Below are positions 13,255 to 24,723 of a DNA stretch of 64,000 nucleotides, piece after piece. Positions within the stretch are counted from its first letter, which is position 1; each line of letters starts with the position of its first letter. The position numbers and the translations under genes were made by a program. Source of the stretch: Turritopsis dohrnii (lineage: Eukaryota; Cnidaria; Hydrozoa; Anthoathecata; Oceaniidae); the NCBI GenBank assembly GCA_027922465.2, contig BQMF02000592.1, forward strand, positions 162,822 through 226,821, in the 5' to 3' direction. A model generated the notes under the pieces. That model saw only the letters and a list, made by a program, of their open reading frames with translations. It did not search any database and was not told the DNA's origin.

Positions 13255-16181
13255 TTAAAGCAAAGAGAGCAATTCGAGATGATCTGGCTTCAGGTGATTT
13301 CGCCAAGGGGCACATATCATTTCCAACCAGGTGTAACTATGTTCTAGCGGCGAGGTGTTAGCAGGAGTTGACAACATAATCATGACTAAGTCACACATGT
13401 TTGGGAACATAATCCCACTGTCTGGACTGTCCAGAAACTTCTTCCAGACCTCTCTTTGGATGGGCTTGCCATTCGTCTCTTGATGTGCCCTCTCATTCAA
13501 TCTTGCAATGTTTGGCCATGCTCGAGACATTTCTTCGGATAAATCTTCAGCAGAACAACTCAAAACTGCTGGGTAATGCAGGTGGATGCTGTGTTCCTTC
13601 CAGAAACATGGACCAACTTTTGTTTCTTTGGCATCTGTGTACCTTTGAACCTGATGAACTCGATCCTCGGCAAAAGCTTTTAATAATGGCTGAATCTTCT
13701 CAATTCATTGCTTGACTGTACTATTCTTATCACTAAGATCTAATGCTGACCAAGGAGAGTAATAGGAGTCATCTGCCACCTGATCACTGAGATTATCATG
13801 AATGTTTTTAAAAACAGCTGCTTTTATAGTCTTTGCTTTCTCTGCAATTGCTGCAATCTTATCTGCATTCCTTCTGTTTGGCATGTGTGGGTTGGTCAGC
13901 CTGAGATGGTGTTCAGAGTCATTTAACATCTCGGTAAACATTGAGTTGCCATTCTCATCCTGGTGAAGAGTTTCAATGAATTTGTCTGCCCTGGGCGTTT
14001 TGATATTTCTTAGCTGGGAAGCTGTGTTTTTCGTTAACAGATATGTTTCACAAACCAGATAGTTGTCTTTGTCCACTGAACGTTGCAATTTATGGTGCAT
14101 GGTCACCTCCAGGGCAGCAATAAGTTTAGCAGTGAAAATGTTCTCAGCTTTGAAGTACTTATCTCTTTCTTCTTGTTTAATATTCATGGTAAACATTGTG
14201 TAACACACAGGGACAATAAGGTCGTCAAAACGTACATAAGCGGTGACAAAATGAGCCATTCGTGTTGCGCACCACGTGATGAGATGAACTCCACCCATCT
14301 CAAGAGCTGACATGCTCTCATCCAATTTCTCTTTGCTCTTACTACTCAATTTAAAATGCTTGCAAATTGGCTTTAGATTTTCATACACTTGTTTCACCTC
14401 CTCAACACACATCGTCTCTGACCTCGCAATGCGCTTCCAGCATCCATCAACTGTGTGACTGGAGCAGCGGAAATCAGGACAGAGAAACCCAAGCAGCTCT
14501 GTAAGAACTCTCGCAGCCTTCAAGTTGACAGACACTCCATCCCCACAGTTAGGTAATTTACTGGACATGAAAATGAATTTCCTGATCCTCGAGTTTCATA
14601 ATTTTTCCAAGTTTGAAATAAGTTGGTACAGCAGCCCATTGAATATCCTCAAAACCAGAAAATGTTTTAATTCTTGCAAATGCCGATTCCTTAATATTGA
14701 GAAATTCAGCAATGGCAATCAGCATAGATTCCACTGTGTCGTGGGCATCAACTCCACCCTTCATTCTCATGAGTCGAAAACGGCACTAGTAAAGGATCAA
14801 ATGTATCAGGATGATGATGTATCAGTATGCCATTATATGCCATTATACTCAATACAAAATTTTTGTATGCCATCGTGCATTAACCCCCAACATTTGTTAT
14901 TTCTTATTTTTGCATACTTGGATTTTTTATCATTTTGATATGCTTGGAAGATTGCGCGTTCATAAAGTGCAATATTATTCTTGTTCAGAGATGCCTGTTG
15001 TGGGCCTGCTGCTGTTATTGGCTTTGGGCCATACACCTCCTGGAAGGCATCTTCTGCTATTACAACATGGTCGTAAATTCCATGGTATGCTGTGTTGTAT
15101 GTCTCAATAGTGGCAACTTCTGAGAGACATTTATTTACTCCAGAATGAACTATTGACATGCAAAATCCCCTGGATATCTTCTGCATATCATTCTCGCAAT
15201 GATCTTTGACTGACAATCTCTTCTCAAAGGTGTTATCCACAAGGCGGTATTTGGTTTTCTTGTTGAATTTGGCAACTAAGACTGTTTGACCTGCAGCACC
15301 AGAAGATTGTGAAACAGAAGTTGGTGGATTATGGACGGCCAAAGTTGGAATTGGATCTTCGCCATCACTGGCCAACAATTTCTGAATACAATATGAGCGC
15401 TCATTTTGCTTCGATGAACAAGTGGTGATGCCAGCTTGCTGCGTAAAATAAATGTCTGGATGATAAGATTTACCGTGGTGACTTGGATCCTTGAAAAAGC
15501 TGTTCTTATTTGGACCCATGTGAACTCTTGGATCCAGGGCACAAATAAAACAACCAACTATATCTGTAAGATCATCAGGTATCTTGGCATCATCCCAATT
15601 CGACACAAGTTCTTCAAGAGAAGTGAAACTTCCATATTTAGGATTATTAAGTAGTTTTGGTAGAAATGACTTTTGACAGTCAGTGAAGTAAAACCTAACA
15701 AATGGCTGTGGAGCCTGGTAACCATCATCAGTTATGGACACAGTCACTGCTTCCTTGTCAAAATTCTCTTTAGTAAGACTGAGCTTATCTCTTACTTCAA
15801 GGGGTAAGGCGTTGAAACTGGCTTTTGCCTGAGGCTTCAATAGTCGCTTACCAACAGTTCCTTTCATACCCCAGGGAGAGAAGTGGAATATTTGATGTGT
15901 TTTGTCAGTGTTATTGCTGGCCAATTCTGTATGACGTAAGTGTACGCTATGGTGCATGCATTCTGGCATTGCCGCCAGTTACCCTTAGGTTGTCTAGCCA
16001 GATAGTTTGACACAGATTTATTTATATTGTTCTGGGTAAACCCATTGGTAGTTGTATGTCTTGTTTTTGGTCTCTTTGGTTGTGAAGCTGAAGATGGTGA
16101 GGACAATGGCGAAGGTTGCTCTAAATCTATCAAAACAGATCTTTTACTCTTCTGCCTCTTTTCAAAGAAGTTAGAAGCCAT
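13255..16181 (-). pseudogene. hAT transposase, frameshifted
   Basis: The reading order on the minus strand is 16181-15864, 15969-14833, 14770-14558, 14568-13705 and 13563-13255. The first block is a basic, Ser/Pro-rich N terminus. The middle blocks resemble the large ZNF862/KIAA1586-like hAT proteins. The last block ends in the hATC dimerisation motif 'TSPLEHSYTWLEMICAPWRN', followed by the Leu-rich helix that closes hAT transposases. The blocks are linked by at least four one- or two-base frame changes (near 15965, 14830, 14565 and 13600), so the protein is not made. No intron signals explain the joins. Family assignment rests on the C-terminal motif and the 8-bp flanks. Confidence 0.7.
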
Positions 16182-16864
16182 TATTTATACACTTTTTTCT
16201 ACTGACTTTTTTCTACTGACTTTTAAGTGACAATGTTTTAAAATTCAAAAATACACCATAAGGGAAGCCCATTAAACAACAAAGCACAGTGTTGTCGGGA
16301 AAATGCTCCACTCAAAGATAGTTTGTTTTATTAAGTTTAAAAACTCAAAATATCAAAATCAGAATGACTATCAAAATCAAAAACATTCTTTAATGCACGA
16401 TCTGAATAATTACTTTAACACACAAAACATTTTTATTTAAAACGCTTAACACTAAAAAAACAAACTGAGAACAGTGTTTACACAGTAAATGAACGCTGCA
16501 GTTGCTTCTTTAAAAGGGTAATGCACTATGTTAAATGCAATGTTTGATTCTAAACATGGAAAATTAGTTACATTTTGGGGATTGAAGAGTGAGAATGTGA
16601 TCAAATATGAGATGAAGTAATTTTGACAATTTTACTAAGAATTCAAGAATTTCAAGAATTTCTGAAATTTTGTGTGAGATTTTTTCAGATAGTTCAATTT
16701 CGTCCCCCCACCGAAAATTTCAAGGATTTCAAGGAAATTTGGATCCCCCCCTAAAGTCCCCCCACCCCTACTTCTTTTAGAAATCACCTCCCCCCCTCAG
16801 GAAAAAATTCTCAAAAATCTATCCCCACCCTCAATACAGGGGGGGAGGACACTATGATATATTA

Positions 16865-17200
16865 CGAACATCCATATTTTGTCCATCACCACAACAGTTT
16901 TCCAAATTTAAGTTCCTAAGCAAACTGTACAGCTCTAAACCGGTTCACAAAATAATGTTTTGGAAATCGTTTGGATTATATTAGATACTCAACACGTAAT
17001 CGAGTGGATTAATTCGTATTGAACTGGAATAATCGGCTTCAGTTACTCCATATAATCTTAAATATTAAACAGACCATTATACTGTTTTTCTAGTCCATAA
17101 TCCGGTGCCAGATTATTTAACATTTGGGCGTAATCGAATTACGATTATATCAAATAATCGTTATTAAGATTATGTCAGAAACATAACGATTATACAATAT
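16865..17200. repeat. TAATC/GATTA-rich non-coding stretch
   Basis: The words TAATC, AATCG and GATTA recur on both strands about every 15-25 bp between 16965 and 17250, for example 'cgtaatcgaattacgattat'. No coding signal is present. It could be a degenerate MITE with internal palindromes. Confidence 0.4.
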
Positions 17201-18520
17201 AATCATATATAATTATGAATAATCCTATGGCCGATTATCTTATTTTTCGTGCAGTGAATTGATCCTTGTGGTACACTACTAATAGTCTTGAGCCACATGC
17301 TATAAAAACCATAGATTCCCACTCTTTGGGATCTACCACTGAAATTGCTGTATCCATGGATGTTGTTGGTATGATTTGATGACGCTGCCAATATCTTCAA
17401 GTTCATTTGTGCCATTGTGCTTTTTTCTGATGCTGATTTTGTGATATTAACAAAATATTCATTCACTAGATTGGCTATCTTTTCTTTATCACGTAGCACC
17501 CCATTATCTTCCACCAGATTATCTTCCACCAGAACTTGAACTTCCTTAACTTCCTTGTATCCTTAACACATTTATCGTTGAATATTGGTTTCATAGTTTT
17601 CCAAAAAAGTTTGTTGTCAAAGATGTTTTAAGTCCAATGATGAATAATACTCTCTTCTTGTTTCTCTCACAATTCTAACACATTTGCTTCTTTTCTGTCT
17701 TAGTTTCTTACTAATGGGATATTTGTTGTATGTGCTTCTGCATTTTGAGCGTAGAATGATTTCTTTTCGTAATTGTTTGGTCATATTGTTCCTAAACTTA
17801 AAATAGAGTTATTCATAAGAAGTGATTTTTATCAAGATTTTTATAGCAACCGTACTTTATAGTTTTAGCTTCTTTCTTTGGTATCTCCACATTTAATTTA
17901 ACAATCATATTGTGATGATCTGAAAGATTGTTGTCAAGATAACTTGTGATGGAAACGTTTTTGAATCCGAAACCCATATATGATCAATGCATGATGGATT
18001 TTGTAAGGATTTGAAGCAAGCTGCTTTCTTTATCAAGTTCTTTTAATTTAACTCTGTGCTGAAAAGTTTCACTTTCTCAGCAGAGTTGTTAGAGTTAAAG
18101 TCTCCCATTAATATGATGTTCTCATAATTTGATTGGGACAAGACTTGACAAATAATATTTGTACAGTGGCCAAGATCCTGGGATGGAAGTCGATAGGTAC
18201 CAGCAATTATCCATTTTTGCTTACAAAGATCTACTTCAAGAAATATTGCTTCGATATCCCGTGGAAGAGATGGAAATTTAATTCTGTTGCAAACAATATT
18301 GTTGTTAACATACAGCATAAGACCACCTCAATACTGATTCCAATCATTTCGAAATGGTGGGTAGTATTCATCCATATGAAATTGTGTAGATGTAAAACTT
18401 TCATCCAGTTTAGATTCGGATACGAGGAATATTTCAATGCATCCACAAATAAGATCTTGCAGTTGGTTAAATTTATTTCTAAGAGAGTTGATGATGTCCA
18501 ATCATAAGTTTCGATGGACT
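17200..18520 (-). pseudogene. LINE relic (CR1/Jockey-like endonuclease and start of RT)
   Basis: Minus-strand fragments show an apurinic-type endonuclease of a non-LTR retrotransposon: 'GTYRLPSQ' and 'ILMGDFN' near 18220-18080, then 'CIDHIWVSDS' and 'LSDHH' near 17990-17900. Further downstream is 'VLRDKEKIANLVNEYFVNIT' (about 17500-17440), the linker before the reverse transcriptase domain. The frames are broken and the RT core is missing. The relic directly abuts the 3' end of Helitron C at 18533, so the Helitron inserted at or near its edge. Confidence 0.65.
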
Positions 18521-18532
18521 CTTTATTATCAA

Positions 18533-19378
18533 CTAGCCGCCAAGACGGCGTCGCTCGCCGCCCATGTCCACCTGCTCTTTATCACTGTATCAATAAACGT
18601 CAAATTTCCTTATAAACGGCTCGTACAACTTGTGTTCAACCAGAAGCAGATTCGAAGTCACAACCTCTGGTAAAACCAATCTTTTATCAGTGTAACAATA
18701 CACTCAAAACGTAGGGAGAGAAAACTTTAACTTTTTATTAGCTTTTGTTTTAAAAAAGTTACGCGCTCTAACATGGGTGCTATCAAACGTAAGGGGGAAA
18801 TGGTTTCTCTTCTTAAAAAGAGCACACGGGAGGAGAGAAAAAAAGGCACGTGCTAAATGAATAAAGTGAATAAAAAAACGTTCGATCTGAAGCGCATAAC
18901 AATTAAAAAAAGAAATTAAATTATTAAAAGAAAAGCAAAAAAATATTTTGTTTCATGATACTCTTTTTTTACGTATCGGTTTTTAAACATTTTGATTGCT
19001 CGAAAAAAAAGTTTACCCGTCTCAGACAGTCAGGCAAGGATACACTGGCAAACATGCTGCCACGTTCTGCCACTGCTGCTTTTTGTCCAAACTGTTTAAT
19101 CAGTTAGTTTCTTTGTATTTAGTTGATGTATTGTTTTCAAAGTCAACGTAGTCAGCGTAGTCCTTGGAATATAAAACTAACAATAATAATAAAAACAAAA
19201 CGTTATTCCTATTAGTTCATCAGCCAAAAAAAGTCACGTTCGATTGGGGTTGCAATGTATTTGCTTCGAACTCACGTCGCACACAAAAAAAGAAATAATT
19301 TCGCTCACAACTCAATCTACCATTTTGCGCGACAGACAAACAAACAAACAGACGGAGAATTGGCTATTAATATATAGA
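18533..19378 (-). mobile_element. Helitron C, complete non-autonomous copy
   Basis: On the minus strand it starts with TCTATATATTAATAG after host A (5' end at 19378). It ends with hairpin CGGCG-AGCGA-CGCCG, nine bases, then CTAG followed by host T (3' end at 18533). All four Helitron signatures are present. The 846 bp has no coding capacity. A related internal fragment lies at 79-180. Confidence 0.85.
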
Positions 19379-20384
19379 TGATATAATTTAAGGGTTTGTG
19401 AATTTCACCATACATGTGAAAGTTTCTCTAATCGGTCAATGGTTTCGTACTTCCACATATGTTGTTACTGCTGTATGGCAGTAGCTTTCTTTGTTTTGGT
19501 GTTAATTATGTTTTTGTTTGTAGGCTTATATTTTATGGCAATTAAATGATTATATACAACATTCTATGCATTGTACATTATCGTGAATTCATGTCGTTTT
19601 GTTACGCATGTATGTCTCATGTGTATTGTTTTGCATATTGTCTTGTAAACGTCTTATAGTTTGGTCTATAATTTTGTTGTGAATCGTTTGTCTCGCGAGG
19701 GTTTGTATCTTCTTTCGTATTGTATGCTTTGAATGTTATAAGTGTTTGTGGACTCCTGTGTCCATCAGTATGTTACAGTAAGCTGTCTGTGCAAGTGTTC
19801 CATGTTCAGCCACAGTGTTTTAATAAGTGGTTATGATTGTGATTTTTTACATAATTTTTGCTTGGTTTATGTCTACATTTATTGGTTTTTATTTCTTGTA
19901 TATTTGTTGCGTTATTTCACTTTTGTACTTGTATCTTCTTTGTAGCCATCATTCTACATGAAGATGCGTCAAAATCACCAAGGGAAACTATACTGTCATT
20001 GTTTCTGTTTCGTCACAAGTTTGGCCAGCGTCAGTAATATAAGTTTTTAAATTTACTATCTTGTTCAATTGCTCAGAAATTGAAGACTTTTCATTTGGAT
20101 TTTTCAAAGCATTTTTATTGTTGTGATGCACGGACATACGATCATTGATCATCAACTGATATTGTTTTATGTTTTTTATTTACATCAGATGCAATACAAA
20201 ATAGTCTTGACTGTACATTTAAAAGAGAGAATGTAAATGAAACACATTGCAAGCATCTGGAAGAAGTAAAAAACATACATAGACAAAATTATACTAAATT
20301 TCTATCTTAATATCAATGCAATCAGAAACAAACTTGATTTGTTAAAAGGATATGTTCTACCGTATTCTACCATATACTTTGTAT
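19379..20384. other. No recognised gene
   Basis: T- and TG-rich non-coding sequence. Nothing with a family signature or clear repeat structure is seen. Confidence 0.4.
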
Positions 20385-20544
20385 AGACCTGTTCGTTCGT
20401 TCTGCACAGCCAATTTTTTAAAACTTCACTGCACTTCTTCTGTATTCTCAATATGCTTTCACATTGTAAACAAACAACTAATCACTTACACTTTTACTGT
20501 TCTTTTATTAATCTAAAATAAAATACAACAACAATAAAAGTTAA

Positions 20545-22288
20545 TTATAATAGAAAGTTAGATGAGATTATTCATCTTCCCCAATTTCAGAAAGTTCTCC
20601 CCAAAAGGAAGAATGAGAAACATCCGGTGTTGAAGGAGGAGCAAAGAATCGTGGACACCCTGAAAAAACTAAGAGATCATAACCAGATAACTGAGACATT
20701 ATATGAGAAGCTGAAACCAATTGGGAGTCAACCTCCGAGATTATACGGCTTAGCCAAAGTTCACAAAAAGAACATTCCAGTCAGACCTGTTTTGTCCATG
20801 CCAGGCTCTGCTTATTATAACATTGCTGCCCAAGTGGCTGAATGGCTCTCAGTGGTGGATGAATGCAGAATTAACTCTTCTACGAAACTGATATCGGACA
20901 CTTTGAATGACATTCACATGGCTGATGATGAAGAAATCGTGAGTTTTGACGTAACATCGCTATATACAAACGTACCTGTGATGGAAGCGATTACAGAATG
21001 TACAAACCTACTGTTTTCAGGGAAATACAAAAAGCCACCTGTTTCAAAATCAACATTTAAGGAGCTGTTATCGATATGTAGTTGCAATGTCATGATGTTA
21101 ACGAGCCATGGGTTATATAAACAAGTTAATGGCCTGGCAATGGGCAGTCCACCTGCTCCAATGTTAGCAAATGGTTGGATGAGCAAATATGATGAAACGA
21201 TTCAAGGTCGAGCATCGTTATACTCAAGATACATAGATGATATTCTACGTAACATAAAACGAGCCGAAAAAGAGAGAAAACTACATGAAATCAACAACCT
21301 ACACCCTTCCTTGAATTTCACCATTGAACATGAAACCAACGGTTGCCTTCCTTTCTTGGATATGCTAATTCGAAATGACAACGGTAAATTGTCTTCTACC
21401 TGGTATACAAAACCAACAGACACGGGTCTAACTATGAACTTCCATGCATTGGCGCCGGAACGGTACAAGCGGTCAGTGGTCTCAGGGATGGTGCATCGAA
21501 TTGTACGAGCCTGTAGCACATGGAAAGGAGTCCACGAAAGTCTAGAGAAAGCAAAGGGAATTCTTGAAAACAACCAATATCCACCACGCTTCTACAACCC
21601 AATCATTAAAAATTGTTTGACATCCATTTTGGGCAAACAAGACAAAGAATCGGATCCGGATGAGGAAAAGAAAGAAGTCAAACTACTATTCATTCAGTAC
21701 CGTGGCCGACTTTCTGACAAGTTTGAACATTCGTTGAAGAAAATAACTGCACCATGCAAAGTTGTTTTTACAATGAAAAAAGTTAGAAATCTGTTACCAT
21801 CATTGAAAACGCAAGTAGAAAAGGACCTTAAAAGTCAAGTGGTGTACAAATTTAATTGTTCGCGATGTGAGTCGTGTTATGTTGGACAAACGAGCCGACA
21901 TCTTATCACCCGTTTTAAGGAACATTTGAACGCGTCAAAACCGGTAGCACGTCATATGAAGAGATGTAACAACAACCCCACTTTCGATGACGTAACGATC
22001 TTAGCGTCATCATCGAGGTCAATGAGCCATTTAATGATTTTGGAAGCATTATACATCAGGGAGTTGAAACCGCCAATCAACACGAGAGACGAATATAAAC
22101 AACACGAATTAGTAATTAGGTTGTAGATAGATGTTGATAACGAAGTTAGCTTTTAACCTTTGTACATAACGTTTATACTGTTTTTAAACTGTTTTTATTT
22201 TAATTTTAGAAAGAATCTGATGATGGAACCTAGTGTTTCGAAATATATCATTCAATAAAATTACATTGTTGGTTTATGCCTGATATCA
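20545..22288 (+). mobile_element. Penelope-like retroelement, copy 1 (5'-truncated)
   Basis: The insert carries one long reading frame and a 3' tail ending in GCCTGA/TA. The word AATAAAAGTTAA stands at 20533-20544 and again at 22289-22300, consistent with a target-site duplication of about 12 bp. The 3' end coincides with that of copy 2 at 31740. No second, upstream copy of the terminal repeat is seen, so the 5' part is missing. Confidence 0.8.
20579..22126 (+). CDS. Penelope-like reverse transcriptase with GIY-YIG endonuclease
   Basis: The frame is open from before 20579 and the protein is partial at its N terminus; the 499 residues from 20627 are numbered here. RT motifs are in order: 'RLYGLAKVHK' (38-47), 'SFDVTSLYTNVP' (106-117, motif A), 'GLAMGSPPAPMLAN' (169-182, motif B) and YIDD (202-205, motif C with the catalytic aspartates). 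The C terminus is a GIY-YIG nuclease with 'YVGQTSRHLITRFKEH', a Cys pair just before it ('NCSRCESC') and 'LEALYIRELKPPINTR'. The RT plus GIY-YIG order is diagnostic for endonuclease-bearing Penelope-like elements, which prime cDNA synthesis at the cut target. The catalytic residues look intact but the N-terminal region is truncated. The stop is at 22124. Confidence 0.92.
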   Translation, partial: PQFQKVLPKRKNEKHPVLKEEQRIVDTLKKLRDHNQITETLYEKLKPIGSQPPRLYGLAKVHKKNIPVRPVLSMPGSAYYNIAAQVAEWLSVVDECRINSSTKLISDTLNDIHMADDEEIVSFDVTSLYTNVPVMEAITECTNLLFSGKYKKPPVSKSTFKELLSICSCNVMMLTSHGLYKQVNGLAMGSPPAPMLANGWMSKYDETIQGRASLYSRYIDDILRNIKRAEKERKLHEINNLHPSLNFTIEHETNGCLPFLDMLIRNDNGKLSSTWYTKPTDTGLTMNFHALAPERYKRSVVSGMVHRIVRACSTWKGVHESLEKAKGILENNQYPPRFYNPIIKNCLTSILGKQDKESDPDEEKKEVKLLFIQYRGRLSDKFEHSLKKITAPCKVVFTMKKVRNLLPSLKTQVEKDLKSQVVYKFNCSRCESCYVGQTSRHLITRFKEHLNASKPVARHMKRCNNNPTFDDVTILASSSRSMSHLMILEALYIRELKPPINTRDEYKQHELVIRL

Positions 22289-22621
22289 AATAAAAGTTAA
22301 ACTATAAACAGTTTAATAAACAGCATGTATACAAACCTGTTTCTTCGTCAAAATAGCAAACGATAATGGAAATCGGTTATTAACGAACTCATTTTTTGGA
22401 AATCGTCAACCAATCAAATTGGCGAAAAAATAATTTGTTGCGTTTTGATTGCTTTAAAAATTTAAACGTCACACTAAGATTACGTAACATTAAAAAAAGT
22501 GCCGTGGTTTTACTACGAAAAGGGAAAAAATAAGAAGGATTTGACCGTGACAAAAGAAGTAAGTATATGTCACTCCCTAAAATGAAAACCGGATGCACAA
22601 TCGCGGATTATTATAATAAGA

Positions 22622-23620
22622 CTAGCCGCCCAGGTGGCGTCGCTCGCCACCCATGTTCAGCATGTGTCCAGTTCACAAAAAATAAAATGAAAAATTGGCA
22701 ATGATAAGTTTGCCCATGTTGTAGAGTGTTGAACATAACTGGTAATAATTTTTTCCAGTTTTAGTCAATGTGAGTTGAACCGAGAGTGAGGATTAGTCAA
22801 TTAGATTTCCCCTGGAGACATAGAAGAATCAAACATCAAAATAATAATAAAAATTGGAACATCGAAATTCTCGATATTTCCTCTTTTTGAGCAAAACCAT
22901 GTTTTTATGCCCAGAAGATGAAATGAAGAACACATGCAAAACTATTTACCAAATCAGAATGAAAATTTTTACCCTGGAGATGCAAATTATAACCAAACAT
23001 CGCAATACTTAAAATTATTGACCAAAAAACTATTTTTTTGAAGCACAGAGAATGCAAAGTAACTTGTACGTAAAAGAAATCATAATAAAACTGAAAAAAG
23101 GTTTTGTAAAATTATTTTTTACCCTGAAGACGTGAAACAAACATTGCAACACTTTGAATGCCCTACTTCAGACCAAGATCATGTTTTTACATGCAGAAGA
23201 TTTAATGCAGAAACAAATGGCAATACAACAAAGAAGTATACATTGTATACGCAGAATAGAAGTAACTTTAGTGTAAAAAAGCAATACATAATAATGCAGA
23301 ACACAAAACCAAACATTGAATAACCTTAAAAAATGTGAATTGAAAACAAATCGATACCTTCCAACTGTGTTTCATTCGTGATGAAGTTACATTGGACAGA
23401 ATTTTTAAAATCGACCATCTGTTCTTCACCAACCATCAACATCATGATCTAAACCATGAGTTTCATTTCTTTATTGTTATTGTATGTTTTATTTTGCTTT
23501 TCTAAAAGAAAAAAGATTTCGAATGCATAATGATTCAAATACCTAATCGTATTATGACAAACAAACAAACTAACTAAAAGAAACTTCAAGAACGCATTTT
23601 TCTTATGAATAATAATTACA
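22622..23620 (-). mobile_element. Helitron B, 5'-truncated
   Basis: The minus-strand 3' end is CTAG (22622-22625) with the perfect hairpin GGTGGCG-AGCGA-CGCCACC seven bases upstream. The body (to about 23620) aligns with the inverted equivalent of 6460-7470 in Helitron A copy 1, including the distinctive stretch near 23340-23460. No TC start is found, so the 5' end is truncated at about 23620. Confidence 0.75.
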
Positions 23621-23746
23621 ATGGTTTGCAGAGTGGGTGCGTGGAATCACCCGTTCGCCAGCGAAAATATAGAATGCGTGAAAGCCGGATATTCATTCAA
23701 CAAAACCTGTTCGCTCTTCATCATGGAGATAAAAAATAACCATAAT

Positions 23747-23770
23747 CCTAACCTTAACCCTAACCCTAAA
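23747..23770. repeat. Short telomere-like CCCTAA run
   Basis: The sequence reads CCTAACCTTAACCCTAACCC and continues into CTAAA: about four imperfect copies of the metazoan telomere unit (CCCTAA). Short interstitial runs like this are common and need no special origin. Confidence 0.55.
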
Positions 23771-24608
23771 ACATCCCGGACGGAGACCACTCTGCGAAAA
23801 GAAAATAGCACCACTGAAAGAATAGTAATTTTTGTTAGTTTTCTTGAAATGAATTCTATCAATGCAATGTATTCTATCAATGCAATGTACAATTTAGTTA
23901 TATTGCGATTCAAAGACCTTATTACTTCAAATGTCCAGATACCAAACTGTGCTCCCTTGCCTCGTTTTGATGTGGTAATTTGATGAAAATTTTCAGAAAT
24001 TGGCCCATAGCAATTTTCAGTTGTGAAAACTTAATATCAAGTAATGTCACAATATAAAAAATCAAAACAAGGTCGGGTTTGATAGTCTGATAACGTGTAT
24101 TTAAAGATTTGATTTTGTGAATGTGGGATGGAGATAGAAAAGAGAAGGAAAACAAAATGCTTTATGAATCAATCATTTCCAGTTCTTTTATGCATAAGTA
24201 CAGATTCAAAAAAATTCCGACATTCATAGTCGCAAAAAAGAGCATGAACAAAAATGATCTATTATAAAAAAAATAGCTTTTTCGAATGCATAAAGAAACA
24301 CTAGGAAGTAAAACCAACAAGAAATACATAACAGACATCTTTTAAACTTTGCCAAAATGTTCAGGTAACTTAACCCAGATATAATGAACAACATCCAGTT
24401 TTATGTTGAAAATTTAAATGGTCATTTTCAAACGTGAGTGACACTACATTTGGAGTACTTAAAAAGGGCATAAACCAAGAATAACAAGAGGCCCATAGGC
24501 CTTAAGGTCAGCGCAAACTACTGTATGCTCAAAAATCTAAAGATCATAATCACTTTACAAAAGAAATGACTAACTTTCCAAAATAAAGTTTGATTAGTAT
24601 CCTAGGTA

Positions 24609-24723
24609 CGCTCGTATTCAACCTCGAACCCAGGGTCTCTTGCCTTTTCGATATACTTAATTATCTTTGCCGCCATCCGTATATCGAAAAGGCAAGAGAC
24701 CCTGGGTTCAAGGTTGCGCTCGT
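24609..24723. mobile_element. Foldback (hairpin) element
   Basis: The left arm (24609-24655) and right arm (about 24680-24723) are near-perfect inverted repeats of more than 40 bp with a loop of about 24 bp. Both contain 'cctttTCGATATA' or its complement, and 'CCCAGGGTCTCTTGCC' or its complement. No coding. The outer 'gcgctc...aaggttg' word also occurs at the end of the tRNA-cored element at 54817-55052. Confidence 0.6.

Larger units (their letters stand above)
12219..16855 (-). mobile_element. hAT DNA transposon
   Basis: The ends are inverted repeats: TAGTGTCCTCC from 12219, and GGAGGACACTA followed by T at the right end. Both are followed inward by C- or G-rich tracts. Flanking 8-bp sequences are GATATACA on the left and GATATATT on the right, an imperfect 8-bp duplication as expected for hAT. 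Inside is a decayed minus-strand hAT transposase. The duplication differs at two of eight bases, consistent with an old insertion. Confidence 0.75.
20385..22621 (-). mobile_element. Helitron A, copy 3, split by a Penelope-like element
   Basis: On the minus strand the 5' TC is at 22621 (TCTTATTATAATAATCC). The copy runs to about 22289, resumes at 20544 and fades at about 20385, where similarity to Helitron A copy 1 (about position 5520) ends. It therefore lacks its 3' terminator. The gap is the Penelope-like insertion. Its 5' end abuts the 3' CTAG of Helitron B without host DNA between. Confidence 0.75.

Noticed and set aside
19742..19945. Short Cys/Val-rich open frame, possible secreted peptide
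   Set aside because: It is explained by TG-rich non-coding DNA. No signal cleavage pattern or splice signals.
23747..23770. CCCTAA repeats as a telomere or chromosome-fusion point
   Set aside because: Only about four imperfect units, with ordinary sequence on both sides. Too short for a telomere relic.
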